From: Virgibacillus proomii
GTDB taxonomy: Bacteria > Bacillota > Bacilli > Bacillales > Amphibacillaceae
DNA length: 64,000 nucleotides
Direction: 5' to 3'
NCBI RefSeq assembly: GCF_900162615.1
Contig: NZ_FUFN01000009.1
Coordinates: 960,402 to 1,024,401 of the forward strand
The notes beneath the pieces were generated by a model. That model saw nothing but the letters and a program-made list of their open reading frames with translations, was not told the origin of the DNA and did not search any database. Each line of letters opens with the position of its first letter. Position 1 is the stretch's first letter. This document shows, piece after piece, positions 16,506-26,153 of the stretch. The translations under genes and the position numbers were made by a program.

Positions 16506-17347
16506 CGACATTAGATCATAAAATTGATTTTGCGGTAGTATTATCAGTGAAGAATGCTAATCCGAATGGGGACCCATTAAACGGAAACCGACCAAGACAA
16601 AATTATGACGGGCATGGAGAAATATCGGATGTTGCGATTAAACGAAAGATTAGAAACCGTTTTATTGATATGGGAGAAAAGGTTTTTGTCCAATCAAATG
16701 ATTATAAAGTAGATCATTATAAAAGCTTGAAAGAGCGTGCGGATGCTCATCCAGAACTTAATAAAGCTTCCAAAGCAAAAGATAATGAGACATTTGCCAA
16801 ATTAGCTTGCGAAGAGTGGATTGATGTACGAAGCTTTGGGCAAGTCTTTGCTTTTAAAGGTTCTGATGTCTCAGTAGGTGTTCGGGGACCAGTATCTATT
16901 CATACAGCAATAAGTGTTGATCCGATTGATATTACAAGTATGCAAATTACCAAAAGTGTTAATTCAGTAACGGGTGATAAAAAAGGGTCGGATACAATGG
17001 GGATGAAACATCGAGTTGATTTTGGTTTATATGTATTTTACGGAAGTATTAATACACAACTAGCTGAGAAAACAGGTTTTACAAAAGAAGATGCTGAAAA
17101 ATTGAAGCAAGCGCTCGTGCATTTATTTGAAAATGATGCTTCTTCTGCAAGACCGGACGGTAGTATGGAGGTTCATCATGTTTATTGGTGGGAACATAAT
17201 TCAAAACTAGGTCAATATTCGTCTGCTAAAGTACATCGTTCCATTAAAATTAAATCGAAAGCGGAAGCGCCTAAAAGCTATGATGACTACTCCATTGCAG
17301 TAGATGAATTAGATGGTCTAACTGTAGAGGTATTAGATGGAAAATAA
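16502..17347 (+). CDS. cas7: Cas7 (Csd2) backbone subunit of Cascade
   Basis: A 281-residue Csd2/Csh2-family protein that forms the helical backbone along the crRNA spacer. Family patterns are VVLSVKNANPNGDPLNGNRP near the N-terminus, RGPVSIHTAISVDPI in the middle and a C-terminal VHHVYWWEHNS. A GAGGAG site precedes the ATG, which overlaps the cas8c stop. Confidence 0.96.
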   Translation: MTTLDHKIDFAVVLSVKNANPNGDPLNGNRPRQNYDGHGEISDVAIKRKIRNRFIDMGEKVFVQSNDYKVDHYKSLKERADAHPELNKASKAKDNETFAKLACEEWIDVRSFGQVFAFKGSDVSVGVRGPVSIHTAISVDPIDITSMQITKSVNSVTGDKKGSDTMGMKHRVDFGLYVFYGSINTQLAEKTGFTKEDAEKLKQALVHLFENDASSARPDGSMEVHHVYWWEHNSKLGQYSSAKVHRSIKIKSKAEAPKSYDDYSIAVDELDGLTVEVLDGK

Positions 17348-17993
17348 AGATGAAGAATGGTTGATGCTTTCTGGCATTCAACATTTTCAATTTTGTCGAC
17401 GGCAATGGGCGCTTATCCACATTGAACAGCAATGGGAAGAAAATGTAAAGACAATTGAAGGACAATATCTTCATCAGAAGGCTGATCAGCCAATGATACG
17501 GGAAAAACGAGGCAACAAACTGATTATTAGAGCACTGCCCGTTAAATCAAATGACTTGCGAATGAATGGCATTTGCGATGTCGTAGAGTTCATTCAAGAT
17601 ACCAATGGTGTAGAAATTCACGGGGAAAAAGGAAGATACCTTCCTTTTCCTGTAGAATATAAACGAGGAAGGCCAAAGAAAGACGATGCCGATATTTTAC
17701 AGTTAACCGCACAAGCCATGTGCTTAGAAGAAATGCTAGTGTGTGAAATTGACAAAGGATATATGTACTATCATGAAATAAAACATAGAATAGAGGTACC
17801 TTTTACTGATTATCTCAGGCAAAGAGTCATAGATATAACCAATGAAATGCATGACTATTATCAAAAAAGATATACACCGAGAGTAAAGACAGGATCTTTT
17901 TGTAAAAGTTGCTCGCTTCAGCATATTTGTTTACCAAAATTGATGAATAAAAGGTCGGTAAAAAGTTATATCGAAGGGAAAATAGCACAATGA
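17337..17993 (+). CDS. cas4: Cas4 exonuclease of spacer acquisition
   Basis: A 218-residue Cas4 of the RecB-like nuclease family. It shows FCRRQWAL with Cys20, a nuclease core with PVEYKRGRPKKDDADILQL, and a C-terminal cluster with Cys189, Cys192 and Cys198, the four cysteines expected to bind an Fe-S cluster. In I-C systems Cas4 works with Cas1-Cas2 to trim prespacers and choose the PAM end. It overlaps cas7 by 11 bp and cas1 by 4 bp. Confidence 0.95.
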   Translation: MENKDEEWLMLSGIQHFQFCRRQWALIHIEQQWEENVKTIEGQYLHQKADQPMIREKRGNKLIIRALPVKSNDLRMNGICDVVEFIQDTNGVEIHGEKGRYLPFPVEYKRGRPKKDDADILQLTAQAMCLEEMLVCEIDKGYMYYHEIKHRIEVPFTDYLRQRVIDITNEMHDYYQKRYTPRVKTGSFCKSCSLQHICLPKLMNKRSVKSYIEGKIAQ

Positions 17994-19021
17994 GGAAGCT
18001 TCTGAATACGCTGTTCATTACTCAACCTGATGTGTATTTATCTTTGGATGGCGACAATATTGTTTTATTAAAGGAGCAAAAGAAGGTAGCTAGGTTACCT
18101 CTTCATAACTTGGAATCTATCGTTTCATTTGGATATACGGGAGCAAGTCCGGCTTTAATGGGCTATTGTGCCAAACGAAATATTTCTTTGGTTTTTCTAA
18201 CGATTAATGGCAACTTCCTTGCTAGGGTAATAGGGGAAAGCAAAGGGAATGTGGTATTAAGAAAAAAGCAATATAAACTATCTGAAGATGAAAATAAATC
18301 TGCTATTATAGCGCGCAACTTTATATTAGGAAAGATTTTTAACCATAAATGGATGATTGAAAGAATGACACGAGATCACACTTTACGAATTGATGTAGAA
18401 ACGTTTAAAGAAGTATCAAAACAATTATCTAATATTATGCTAGAAGTAAGAGCTTGTCAAGATCTAGAAATTTTAAGGGGATGGGAAGGGCAAGCTGCAT
18501 TTAATTATAATAAGTTGTTTGATCAGATGATACTTCAACAAAAAGAAGATTTTTTCTTTACCACTCGTTCTAGAAGGCCTCCATTGGATAATGTAAATGC
18601 ATTATTGTCATTTGCTTATACCCTACTTGCGAATGATATGGCTCAAGCATTAGAAACAGTAGGCTTAGATGCATATGTCGGCTTTTTGCATCGTGATCGT
18701 CCAGGGAGAGCCTCGTTAGCTTTAGATATGATGGAGGAACTTAGAGGGATTTACGCAGATCGTTTTGTTCTTTCGTTAATTAATAAAAGGGCAATAAGAA
18801 AAGAAGATTTTCTGCTGAAAGAAAATGGTTCCGTAATAATGACGGATGAAGGAAGAAAAAAGTTTTTATCGGCATGGCAAACGAAGAAGCAAGAAAAGAT
18901 TACACATCCATATTTAGGTGAAAAAATAACATGGGGATTGGTATCTTATTCCCAATCTTTATTATTAGCAAGATATTTACGAGATGATCTAGAAGAATAT
19001 CCACCATTTTTATGGAAGTAG
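17990..19021 (+). CDS. cas1: Cas1 integrase
   Basis: A 343-residue Cas1 of the I-C type. The catalytic region shows GFLHRDRPGRASLALDMMEE with the metal-binding histidine at 234 and aspartate at 246. It forms the integration complex with Cas2 that inserts new spacers at the leader end. It follows cas4 with a 4-bp overlap and directly precedes cas2. Confidence 0.97.
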   Translation: MRKLLNTLFITQPDVYLSLDGDNIVLLKEQKKVARLPLHNLESIVSFGYTGASPALMGYCAKRNISLVFLTINGNFLARVIGESKGNVVLRKKQYKLSEDENKSAIIARNFILGKIFNHKWMIERMTRDHTLRIDVETFKEVSKQLSNIMLEVRACQDLEILRGWEGQAAFNYNKLFDQMILQQKEDFFFTTRSRRPPLDNVNALLSFAYTLLANDMAQALETVGLDAYVGFLHRDRPGRASLALDMMEELRGIYADRFVLSLINKRAIRKEDFLLKENGSVIMTDEGRKKFLSAWQTKKQEKITHPYLGEKITWGLVSYSQSLLLARYLRDDLEEYPPFLWK

Positions 19022-19030
19022 GTGAAAATT

Positions 19031-19321
19031 ATGTTAGTATTGGTTACATATGATGTGAATACTTCAAGTAATGGTGGGAACAAGCGGTTAAGAAAAGTCT
19101 CTAAGGTTTGTCAAAATTATGGGCAGCGAGTGCAAAACTCAGTATTTGAATGTATAGTTGACGATACCCAATTTACTGCTTTAAAAATTAAATTAAAGGA
19201 TTTAATTGATGAAGAGAAGGATAGCTTACGATTTTATCGTTTAGGTAATAATTATAAAACAAAGGTAGAGCATATAGGTACAAAAGAATCAGTTAACTTA
19301 GATGAACCTCTAATCTTTTAG
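19031..19321 (+). CDS. cas2: Cas2 adaptation protein
   Basis: A 96-residue Cas2 beginning MLVLVTYDVNT, with the ferredoxin-like fold's conserved aspartate at the end of the first strand and a central RLRKVSKVCQNYGQRVQNS segment. It is the structural partner of Cas1 in spacer integration. The ATG at 19031 behind AGGTGA is the usual I-C start; a GTG 9 bp upstream overlaps that site. It is the last gene of the cas operon, and the leader of array 2 begins at its stop codon. Confidence 0.95.
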   Translation: MLVLVTYDVNTSSNGGNKRLRKVSKVCQNYGQRVQNSVFECIVDDTQFTALKIKLKDLIDEEKDSLRFYRLGNNYKTKVEHIGTKESVNLDEPLIF

Positions 19322-19490
19322 TGCGAATGTGAAGTGCACATGATTTTCCTGGGGGATTCGCACCTGAATATTTGGAAGAAATTAGGTGCGTGGCAAGTTA
19401 TACATTGTTTAAACGGCTAATTTTTGTTAAGTTAAGGTTAAATATGTTAAGAAATTTGGCGATTTTGGTTTACTTTTGGCCAAAATCGCA
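19322..19490 (+). promoter_or_regulatory. leader of CRISPR array 2
   Basis: About 169 bp, inverted relative to and roughly 90 percent identical by eye with the leader of array 1. It contains GTGCGAAT...ATTCGCAC at its outer end and GCGATTTTGG...CCAAAATCGC next to the first repeat. Confidence 0.85.
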
Positions 19491-19928
19491 GTCGCACTCT
19501 ATATGAGTGCGTGGATTGAAATCCATATATTATGGTTTTAGTGTCCTTGCCTGTTAAGTCGCACTCTATATGAGTGCGTGGATTGAAATACACGGATAAA
19601 GTAAAGTATCGTGTTCTTTTACGTCGCACTCTATATGAGTGCGTGGATTGAAATTGTATACTCGACAACTTTATCGATTAGTACATCGGGGTGTCGCACT
19701 CTATATGAGTGCGTGGATTGAAATGTTTTACCGTCTGATTGGATGCATAAACAGCGCTGAGTCGCACTCTATATGAGTGCGTGGATTGAAATTGAAAGCT
19801 TTCCGTATTTCTTGGCCATCCAAGAGCTAGTCGCACTCTATATGAGTGCGTGGATTGAAATCCTTTACTTGCTGCACTGTGTAGGTTTTACCCTTAGTCG
19901 CACTCTATTTAGATACGTATTGGTTAAA
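19491..19928 (+). CRISPR. CRISPR array 2, type I-C, 7 repeats and 6 spacers
   Basis: The repeat is the same 32-base sequence as array 1, now on the plus strand. Copies start at 19491, 19558, 19623, 19693, 19761 and 19830. A degenerate last copy at 19897-19928 keeps GTCGCACTCTAT but not the 3' half. Spacers are 33-38 bases and all differ from those of array 1. Transcription runs rightward from the leader beside cas2. Confidence 0.97.
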
Positions 19929-19935
19929 ATAAAAG

Positions 19936-19984
19936 AAAAGCACAGAAAAAAGGGTAGGATCTACACCCTTTTTTCTGTGCTTTT
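19936..19984 (+). terminator. terminator after CRISPR array 2
   Basis: A 20-bp perfect stem (AAAAGCACAGAAAAAAGGGT and its complement) with a 9-base loop, A/T-rich at both outer ends, so it may work in both directions. It begins 8 bases after the last repeat. Confidence 0.85.
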
Positions 19985-20079
19985 CGTTAGCTATTCGTCT
20001 GGCGTCTTATAAAGACCATACTTATTTTTGCTTTACTTTGGTAATTTTGATAGCGACTTACCTCTTTTTCGTTAAAAAG

Positions 20080-20220
20080 TTACACGAGTTCCAGTTTAAA
20101 CACATTGGCAATCACTTTAATGTACTCCCATTCATTTTCTTTGTTATGCCAATTCTTTTGTTTGAGTCCACGATGTAATAAAAAAAGTAGCTTGATCTTG
20201 TTAGCAATGTTTATTTAATC
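20080..20220 (-). pseudogene. C-terminal fragment of an unidentified protein
   Basis: A minus-strand frame reads LLFLLHRGLKQKNWHNKENE then WEYIKVIANVFKLELV and a stop. It looks like the end of a transposase-like protein, but I do not recognise the family and no start or upstream body is present. The rest of 19985-20684 is AT-rich with no gene seen. Confidence 0.3.
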
Positions 20221-20696
20221 TATATCTCTAACATCAATAATATGCTGTTATTTATGATGGACAACCACTAATTCAACTTCAAATTATGTTGTCTCCAAAA
20301 TTTGGAATACCCCCTAGAGGCCTTGTTAACAAAATTTTCATCTAATTGATGATTTTAATACTGAAAATCTTTTATATCTTCTGTTACTCTTATATGTAAA
20401 AGGTAGATTAACTTTAGAGTATTGGTGTATAAACAGCTATATTTTGGAAAATATAAATAAAACGTTGTTCATTAATTCCTATCTGTATAAGGGTGAACGT
20501 GGATGTCAGAAGCTTTCATTGATTTTTCCGCCTTTGTCTATCACATGCAATATTTTGATCTGTATACGCTAATAGCATTTTTTCTTTTGGCATTACGCCA
20601 CCGTTAATTTATTTCATTTAGTCCTTTTTCAACTGTTTAAATAGATTATAAGCAATCATTTTTCTTTATTAAACCTATTAGGAGATGATTATATCA

Positions 20697-21152
20697 ATGG
20701 ATTATCAGCAAACTCGTCATTTTATTACGTCTCGATTAATAGAAGAAGGTTTATTGAATAATGAAATGAATCAAATTATCTGGGATTTCGCTTTTGAAAA
20801 TTTAACAGATAAAAAAGTTGCTGTTGAATTAGAAGAAAACACGAAAATGAAACTGATCAATGAGTGGATCAAATGGAAAAAAACTTATGATCAAGCAGAT
20901 GACATCAAACAAAAACTAATTTTAATAAACGAATTAATATCAATTTTTGACCCTCTATTCAATCACGCCAATGTAGAAGATCATTTTGCATTGATATTAG
21001 CTTGTATATCACGTGAAAAGAAAAAAAGTAAACTTTTATCTTTAAATCAGCAAGTAGTGGTATTTGACGAAATGGAAGCTTTTCTAAATTCCATTAAAAC
21101 CCTACAATTATTTGATATTAGTCAAACCAACAGCAATAAGAAAAAATCATAA
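20697..21152 (+). CDS. hypothetical protein, helical, 151 residues
   Basis: I do not recognise this protein. It begins MDYQQTRHFITSRLIEEGLL and is mostly alpha-helical by composition, lysine/glutamate-rich, without signal peptide or membrane segment. An AGGAG lies 12 bases before this ATG; an ATG 12 bp upstream abuts that site and is less likely. It stands alone, between the CRISPR locus and a decayed region. Confidence 0.5.
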   Translation: MDYQQTRHFITSRLIEEGLLNNEMNQIIWDFAFENLTDKKVAVELEENTKMKLINEWIKWKKTYDQADDIKQKLILINELISIFDPLFNHANVEDHFALILACISREKKKSKLLSLNQQVVVFDEMEAFLNSIKTLQLFDISQTNSNKKKS

Positions 21153-21688
21153 AACTACGTGGTGAGATAACAAAAATGCTCTCGCTTAGATGGTGTATTT
21201 TTCGAGTAATGATTTTAACTTTTTTATTGAGATGTCTAAAGACGTCATTGGCGCTAGTGACTGCCTATTTCATGCATACATTGGTCAGCGATACCGTCTT
21301 TAACTTCACCGCTAAAATGATATATTTTCCTTTCTAAAACCGTCCATTACATTTTATTCAAAAAATCTCCTAATGGATAATTCCTTTCTGACCTCGCAGC
21401 TTGAAACCATTCCTTTTGAATATCAATATCATTAGTGTATTCTCTTCGCCTATATATTTTCAAAACATGCATACGTTGAGTAATAATAAACTAATCAAAT
21501 GAATCTTTTCATAGCTTAGCTTTCGTCACTTAGGAACGATTCCAAATTTAAAACAATCCCCCCCTTCATCAACTGTATTCAATGTGAGGAATGGAAAGTT
21601 CTACAACTTCAATCTTCTCTGTAACGTAATAACAATTTGATTTCCAATCCTCTCTCTGCTCATTGATAAGTGATCATTACCTGCTCTA
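21153..21688. other. intergenic region with decayed coding traces
   Basis: No intact gene. On the minus strand, around 21300-21480, a frame reads NDIDIQKEWFQAARSERNYP then LGDFLNKM before a stop, which looks protein-like but is unrecognised and lacks a start. Confidence 0.35.
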
Positions 21689-21937
21689 TCAAATGTAGTT
21701 TATTTTTATTAGCTGATCCTGAACGGCAAGCCTGATAGAGTTCTGCAAAACTTGCTCAGTCATTTCACCTTCAGATAATGAATAAGTAGAAATAGAATTT
21801 TCTATAGCTGGTAGATGCTTTAAATCTCTTTGATATTCTACAATGGTAGAGATTTTCTTAAATCCTAAGTTTGTTATAAATAAATCATATGGTTCATCCA
21901 TAAGGACTAAAATACAGCCGATATTTTTTTCTTCCAA
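21689..21937 (-). pseudogene. truncated protein, possibly a GNAT acetyltransferase fragment
   Basis: An 82-residue frame. The middle, LFITNLGFKKISTIVEYQRD, resembles the end of a GNAT fold (the LGF-K strand), but the acetyl-CoA-binding R/Q-x-x-G-x-G/A motif is missing and there is no ribosome binding site at the first methionine. Identity is uncertain. The gap to the next gene at 22246 holds nothing recognised. Confidence 0.3.
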
Positions 21938-22245
21938 GTATTTAATAGGAGATTAAGCTACTCTTTAAAGGGCTATCAAGACAAATTCTTGTTTCAATTG
22001 ATCAACCAGCCCTTTTTACATTTAATTAGATGAAATAGCTTTATCTTGCTTCTCCCTTATCGATTTTGGGTAAGATCACAATAACCTGCAACTTAAAAGC
22101 GAGCCTGATTCCCCAATATTTGCATTTTTCTAAATTTAAATACACAACAAATAGTATCGGCAGTCCAATTTTAATGAAACAAAAGTACTATTTCGATCGT
22201 AATACAACTAACTAGACGCATACCTTAATAAGGAGTGACTATCCA

Positions 22246-22743
22246 TTGTATGAAACAATACAGGAACCCACCGAAAAAATATCAAAAAAGGCTATTCATG
22301 TATGGCGATTTTCCAATATAATTGGTCATTTTATCTTTCTTGTTATCATTACCGTTTTAATTGTCTTAGATGCTAATTATGACTGGTATAATTGGGTGAT
22401 TTATGTATTATGGGCCTTGGGAGGACTAGGAATTATTTCAGCGATTTGGAGTATTGGTTTAGAACCTGTTTTACTGCAAAGATATTGGCGATATGGGGTT
22501 GATGAAGAATATGTTCAATTAAAACATGGTAGATGGAATATGACGCATCAAGTAATTCCTATGACGAAAGTTCAATATGTCAGCTTAGAACAAGGACCGA
22601 TATTACGAAAATATGGTCTATATACCATATCGATTGGAACGATGGCCTCTAGTCATGAAATCCCGGGAATACCAGAAGTTCAAGCTAAAGCACTGCGAGA
22701 TAAAATTGCCAGCCTTGCAAAAATTAAGGAAGTGGAAAACTGA
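22246..22743 (+). CDS. ydbS: YdbS-like membrane protein with bacterial PH domain
   Basis: A 165-residue protein with two N-terminal membrane helices (about 28-75) and a C-terminal bPH_2 domain (LKHGRWNMTHQVIPMTKVQY). It matches B. subtilis YdbS in size and order. The start is TTG behind AAGGAGTG. It overlaps the start of the ydbT-like gene by one base, so the two are coupled. The molecular role of these proteins is poorly known; in B. subtilis the pair affects sensitivity to some bacteriocins. Confidence 0.8.
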   Translation: MYETIQEPTEKISKKAIHVWRFSNIIGHFIFLVIITVLIVLDANYDWYNWVIYVLWALGGLGIISAIWSIGLEPVLLQRYWRYGVDEEYVQLKHGRWNMTHQVIPMTKVQYVSLEQGPILRKYGLYTISIGTMASSHEIPGIPEVQAKALRDKIASLAKIKEVEN

Positions 22744-24218
22744 TGGAGACAGGTAAACGATTGCATCCAATGACAATGCTCGTCTCATTTATTCGTTCTT
22801 TAAAAGACGTCTTTTTTATTTTTTTGATTTTATTTGTTATTAATTATTCATCTGATGCAACTTGGGTAAAGATTGGAAGGGTCCTTTTTTTGCTCTATCT
22901 TATATATAAAATCTTTGCTGTTATCCTAACGTGGTTACGCACTACATATCTATTAACAGAGAGCTCTGTTGAATGGAAGCAGGGTGTCTTTACACGAAAA
23001 CAACATCATTTACCATACGATCGTGTACAAAATGTTCAAATAGAAACTCCTTTTTACTTGGGAATGTTTTCTCTAACCAAATTAACCTTGGAAACAGGTG
23101 CTGAAAATGAAGAAGCATCCTTTACTTTTACGGTTATTACAAAGGAAGAGGCTGAACGAATAGAACAAATACTCGATCATTATAAACAGCAAGAAGTTAA
23201 AGAAAAAACTGCCGAAGCTACGGATATTGAAGGGGAAACATCCGATTATAAATCAAACGAAAAAACAATTCACTTTAATCCTACCAAAAAGGATATCCTA
23301 AAAGCTTCGGTACTGTCATTTAGCTATTTATTACTAATCCCTTTACTTGTATCGTTCTTCGATAACATAGATGAATTATACGATCTTTCCAATATAGCCA
23401 AAGAAGCATATGACTTCCTAGTTAAATCCTGGGTACTGCTTACCACTGCAATTATTGCAGCAATCTTCATCATGGTAGTCTTTGGTCTCATCCAAACTTA
23501 TTTGCGTTACGGACGCTATGAAATTTCTTCTGATAATGAAAGAATTTATATTCGGAAAGGCGTATTAAACGAACATCATTTTTCCATTCGCAAGCGAAAT
23601 GTGCAAGCTGTGCATATTGAACAATCTTTATTAAAACGAATGCTGCAGATTGCTGAAGTAAAGTTAATTAGCACAGGGGGGATTGATACTGAAGATGAAG
23701 TAAACTCGTTGTATCCTTTCTTACCAATCAATCGGGCCTACACTATCATTGAAGAACTGCTGCCAGGATATGAAGTAAAACCAAATATGGAACGATTACC
23801 AAAAAAATCACTAATAGCACGGTTATGTCGAATACCATGGTTTTGGCTGATTGCGACAGCCACTATTATGATTTTCTTCCCTGAATGGTGGGCCGTATCA
23901 ATTATTCTCTTTATCTTAACGTATACTGCAAGACTTCTCGATTTTTATTTTTCAGGCGTTTTAATACATGGTGAATTATTACAGATGCGGACAGGCGGCT
24001 TTTCACTTACAACATTAATTACTACAAGAGAGAAAATCATTGAATTTAATCTCATGCAAAACTTTATTACGAAACCATTTGATCTTGCCAACATTGAGGT
24101 CACAAATCGCGGAAAACCTATTCATGTACAATCACTAGAAGAAATTCCAATGGACATGGCAAAACGTGCTTTCGTGTGGTACACTGCCCGTAATCCAGAA
24201 ATAGAAAAAGGAGCGTAA
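22743..24218 (+). CDS. ydbT: YdbT-like membrane protein with repeated PH domains
   Basis: A 491-residue membrane protein with three bPH_2-type segments, each after a pair of hydrophobic helices. Typical strands are SVEWKQGVFTRKQHHLPYDR, IYIRKGVLNEHHFSIRKRNV and LLQMRTGGFSLTTLITTREK. Length and arrangement fit B. subtilis YdbT, the partner of YdbS. The ATG at 22743 overlaps the TGA of the gene before it. Confidence 0.82.
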   Translation: METGKRLHPMTMLVSFIRSLKDVFFIFLILFVINYSSDATWVKIGRVLFLLYLIYKIFAVILTWLRTTYLLTESSVEWKQGVFTRKQHHLPYDRVQNVQIETPFYLGMFSLTKLTLETGAENEEASFTFTVITKEEAERIEQILDHYKQQEVKEKTAEATDIEGETSDYKSNEKTIHFNPTKKDILKASVLSFSYLLLIPLLVSFFDNIDELYDLSNIAKEAYDFLVKSWVLLTTAIIAAIFIMVVFGLIQTYLRYGRYEISSDNERIYIRKGVLNEHHFSIRKRNVQAVHIEQSLLKRMLQIAEVKLISTGGIDTEDEVNSLYPFLPINRAYTIIEELLPGYEVKPNMERLPKKSLIARLCRIPWFWLIATATIMIFFPEWWAVSIILFILTYTARLLDFYFSGVLIHGELLQMRTGGFSLTTLITTREKIIEFNLMQNFITKPFDLANIEVTNRGKPIHVQSLEEIPMDMAKRAFVWYTARNPEIEKGA

Positions 24219-24222
24219 TGTC

Positions 24223-24741
24223 GTGGATGATAAAGTTTATATAACAGACAACTTCTTCTCCTCGGGATACACAGATATTAAAAATGAGCAAAATGAAAAG
24301 ATTGGTTATTTGGATTTAAAGAGTGTATTCTCATCTGGAGTGACCGTATATGATCAACATACTACTAAGCTAGCAGAGGGCAGGTTCAAGGGTTTCTTTT
24401 CCAGTCAGTGGATCGTAATGAATGCAGACGGTGTAATGCTTGGCACATTAAAAACGAGCTGGTTCTCGTTTTCTAAAAAGTACACATATACTACAAGTAA
24501 TGGAGATTTATACAACATCCATTCTCCTGCTTTCTCTAGAGAATTCACGATATATGATGAACAAAATCATGAAATAGCATCCTTTAGACGGAATAATAGT
24601 TTCTTCTCTTCATCAGCATATGAATTATTGAATCACACAGATAAATTAACGATGGAGGAATTTATCATTGTCGTTATGGGTGTTAATGCTATCGAAAAAA
24701 ACAAACAAGCAAGTGCTGCAAATGGAAGAAGCGTAAATTAA
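24223..24741 (+). CDS. tubby C-terminal-like / LURP-one-related protein
   Basis: A 172-residue protein of beta strands with repeating aromatic turns (FSSGYTDIKN, FKGFFSSQWIVMNADGVMLG, FTIYDEQNHEIASF) like the tubby/LURP-one fold of the YxjI group, whose members may bind membranes. A GTG start follows AAAAGGAGCG. It begins 5 bp after ydbT, so it belongs to the same operon, which points to a membrane-linked role. Family assignment is by pattern only. Confidence 0.6.
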   Translation: MDDKVYITDNFFSSGYTDIKNEQNEKIGYLDLKSVFSSGVTVYDQHTTKLAEGRFKGFFSSQWIVMNADGVMLGTLKTSWFSFSKKYTYTTSNGDLYNIHSPAFSREFTIYDEQNHEIASFRRNNSFFSSSAYELLNHTDKLTMEEFIIVVMGVNAIEKNKQASAANGRSVN

Positions 24742-24839
24742 TTTAGTTCGCATAAAGTGAACCCTCATGCAGTGGGGATTTTCTTTAAAATTAAGTTTTA
24801 GGACATCTTAGATGCAAAATAAATTAATATAAAGCAAGG

Positions 24840-24874
24840 AGTCTCGTCGTCTAAAATATTGGCCGAGACTCTTT
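24840..24874 (+). terminator. hairpin after the ydbS-ydbT operon
   Basis: GAGTCTCG...CGAGACTC stem with a 17-base loop followed by TTTCGCTT. It lies between convergent genes and may serve either. Confidence 0.5.
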
Positions 24875-24913
24875 CGCTTATAAAACGTTTCGAGTTAACT
24901 TTTTGACCCCTCT

Positions 24914-25729
24914 TTAACCTAATTTTCTTTCATCAGCAGTAAAGTTGATTGATTTCTGTTTAGCTGGAGAAGCTAGGTAGGCGTATACTCCTCCGACAAA
25001 GAAGCCACCACCGATAATATTTCCTAGTGTAACAGGAATTAGATTATAAATAGCTCCTGCTAAAGTTATCGTTTCTGGATGTGGTGCTGTTAAAGCTAAA
25101 GAAAAAGTAACCATATTTGCTACACTATGCTCAAAGCCAGAAGCAACAAAACCAAATACTAACAGCATCATCACCAAGATTTTAGCGCCGTCTCCTTTTA
25201 TATTCATCGGTATCCAAACAGCTAGACAAACAATTAAATTACACAAGATGCCGCGGAAAAATAAATACCAGATATTCAAGTCCATTTTAGCAGCAGCATA
25301 TTTCATTAAAAACTGACTATCTTCTGTAACTGCATATATCCCTGTTCCTACAACTAATAACGCAAAAATAATACCACCAATCAAATTCCCGCTATAACAG
25401 GCAAGCCAATTTTTTAATGTATCTTTAATCGTTGTCTGTTTACGAATGGTACTCATCGTGAAGTACATGGTATTTCCAGTAAATAATTCGGCTCCCCCAT
25501 AAATAATTAAAACAAGGGCGATACCAAAAAATATGGAAGACATAATGGTCGACATCGGTGACTGAATATCAAAAAATCCTTCCGCTAACCGAAATGATAA
25601 CATCAAGCCAATTCCTACATACAATCCTGACAATATGGCACGGAGTATATATTTAGGGAAAGACGTATTTAATAAATGTTTCTTTTTTAAAGCAAGATTA
25701 ACTGCTTGATCAATTGGTTGAAGATCCAT
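24914..25729 (-). CDS. formate/nitrite transporter (FNT) family protein
   Basis: A 271-residue channel-like protein with six hydrophobic helices. FNT landmarks are GLMLSFRLAEGFF, the GGAELFTGNTMY motif in helix 2b and the C-terminal GNIIGGGFFVGGVYAYL. FNT pentamers carry formate, nitrite or hydrosulfide; the neighbours do not reveal which. The ATG at 25729 follows AAAGGAG at about 12 bases; the upstream ATG gives an unlikely extra 25 residues without a site. Confidence 0.85.
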   Translation of the reverse strand: MDLQPIDQAVNLALKKKHLLNTSFPKYILRAILSGLYVGIGLMLSFRLAEGFFDIQSPMSTIMSSIFFGIALVLIIYGGAELFTGNTMYFTMSTIRKQTTIKDTLKNWLACYSGNLIGGIIFALLVVGTGIYAVTEDSQFLMKYAAAKMDLNIWYLFFRGILCNLIVCLAVWIPMNIKGDGAKILVMMLLVFGFVASGFEHSVANMVTFSLALTAPHPETITLAGAIYNLIPVTLGNIIGGGFFVGGVYAYLASPAKQKSINFTADERKLG

Positions 25730-25866
25730 TGGAATAACTAACTCCTTTATCAAATTTAATACATCCACTACACACAGCAACAAACTAATTGTGAAATAAT
25801 GCACATATAATTATATAACATTTCCATACATCTGAAAGATTACGTTCGCTGAATTGAAACAGCATT

Positions 25867-25897
25867 GCAATATAGCGTCACGTGTTAGCTATATTGC
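25867..25897. other. hairpin in the intergenic region
   Basis: Perfect 10-bp inverted repeat GCAATATAGC/GCTATATTGC with an 11-base loop. The rest of 25730-26153 shows no gene. Confidence 0.5.
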
Positions 25898-26153
25898 TTT
25901 GAGGCATCCAACCTGTTTTAGAAACAGCCCTCCAAACACAGGATACAATAGTATATTATACTATATCTGTAATAAAGAAAAGAGGATGTTTTGATAAACA
26001 ATGTGGTAAAAAATGACGTTGCTAAAAATCCGTTGGTCTATCTTGCAGTCTCGAACCCCTATCTGCAAACCCTCTGTTTACGGGGATTGCTTCGGATTAA
26101 TTTTTGAACCATTTTCAACAAAACCTGATTCATTTGAACCATCGTAGAAAAAT

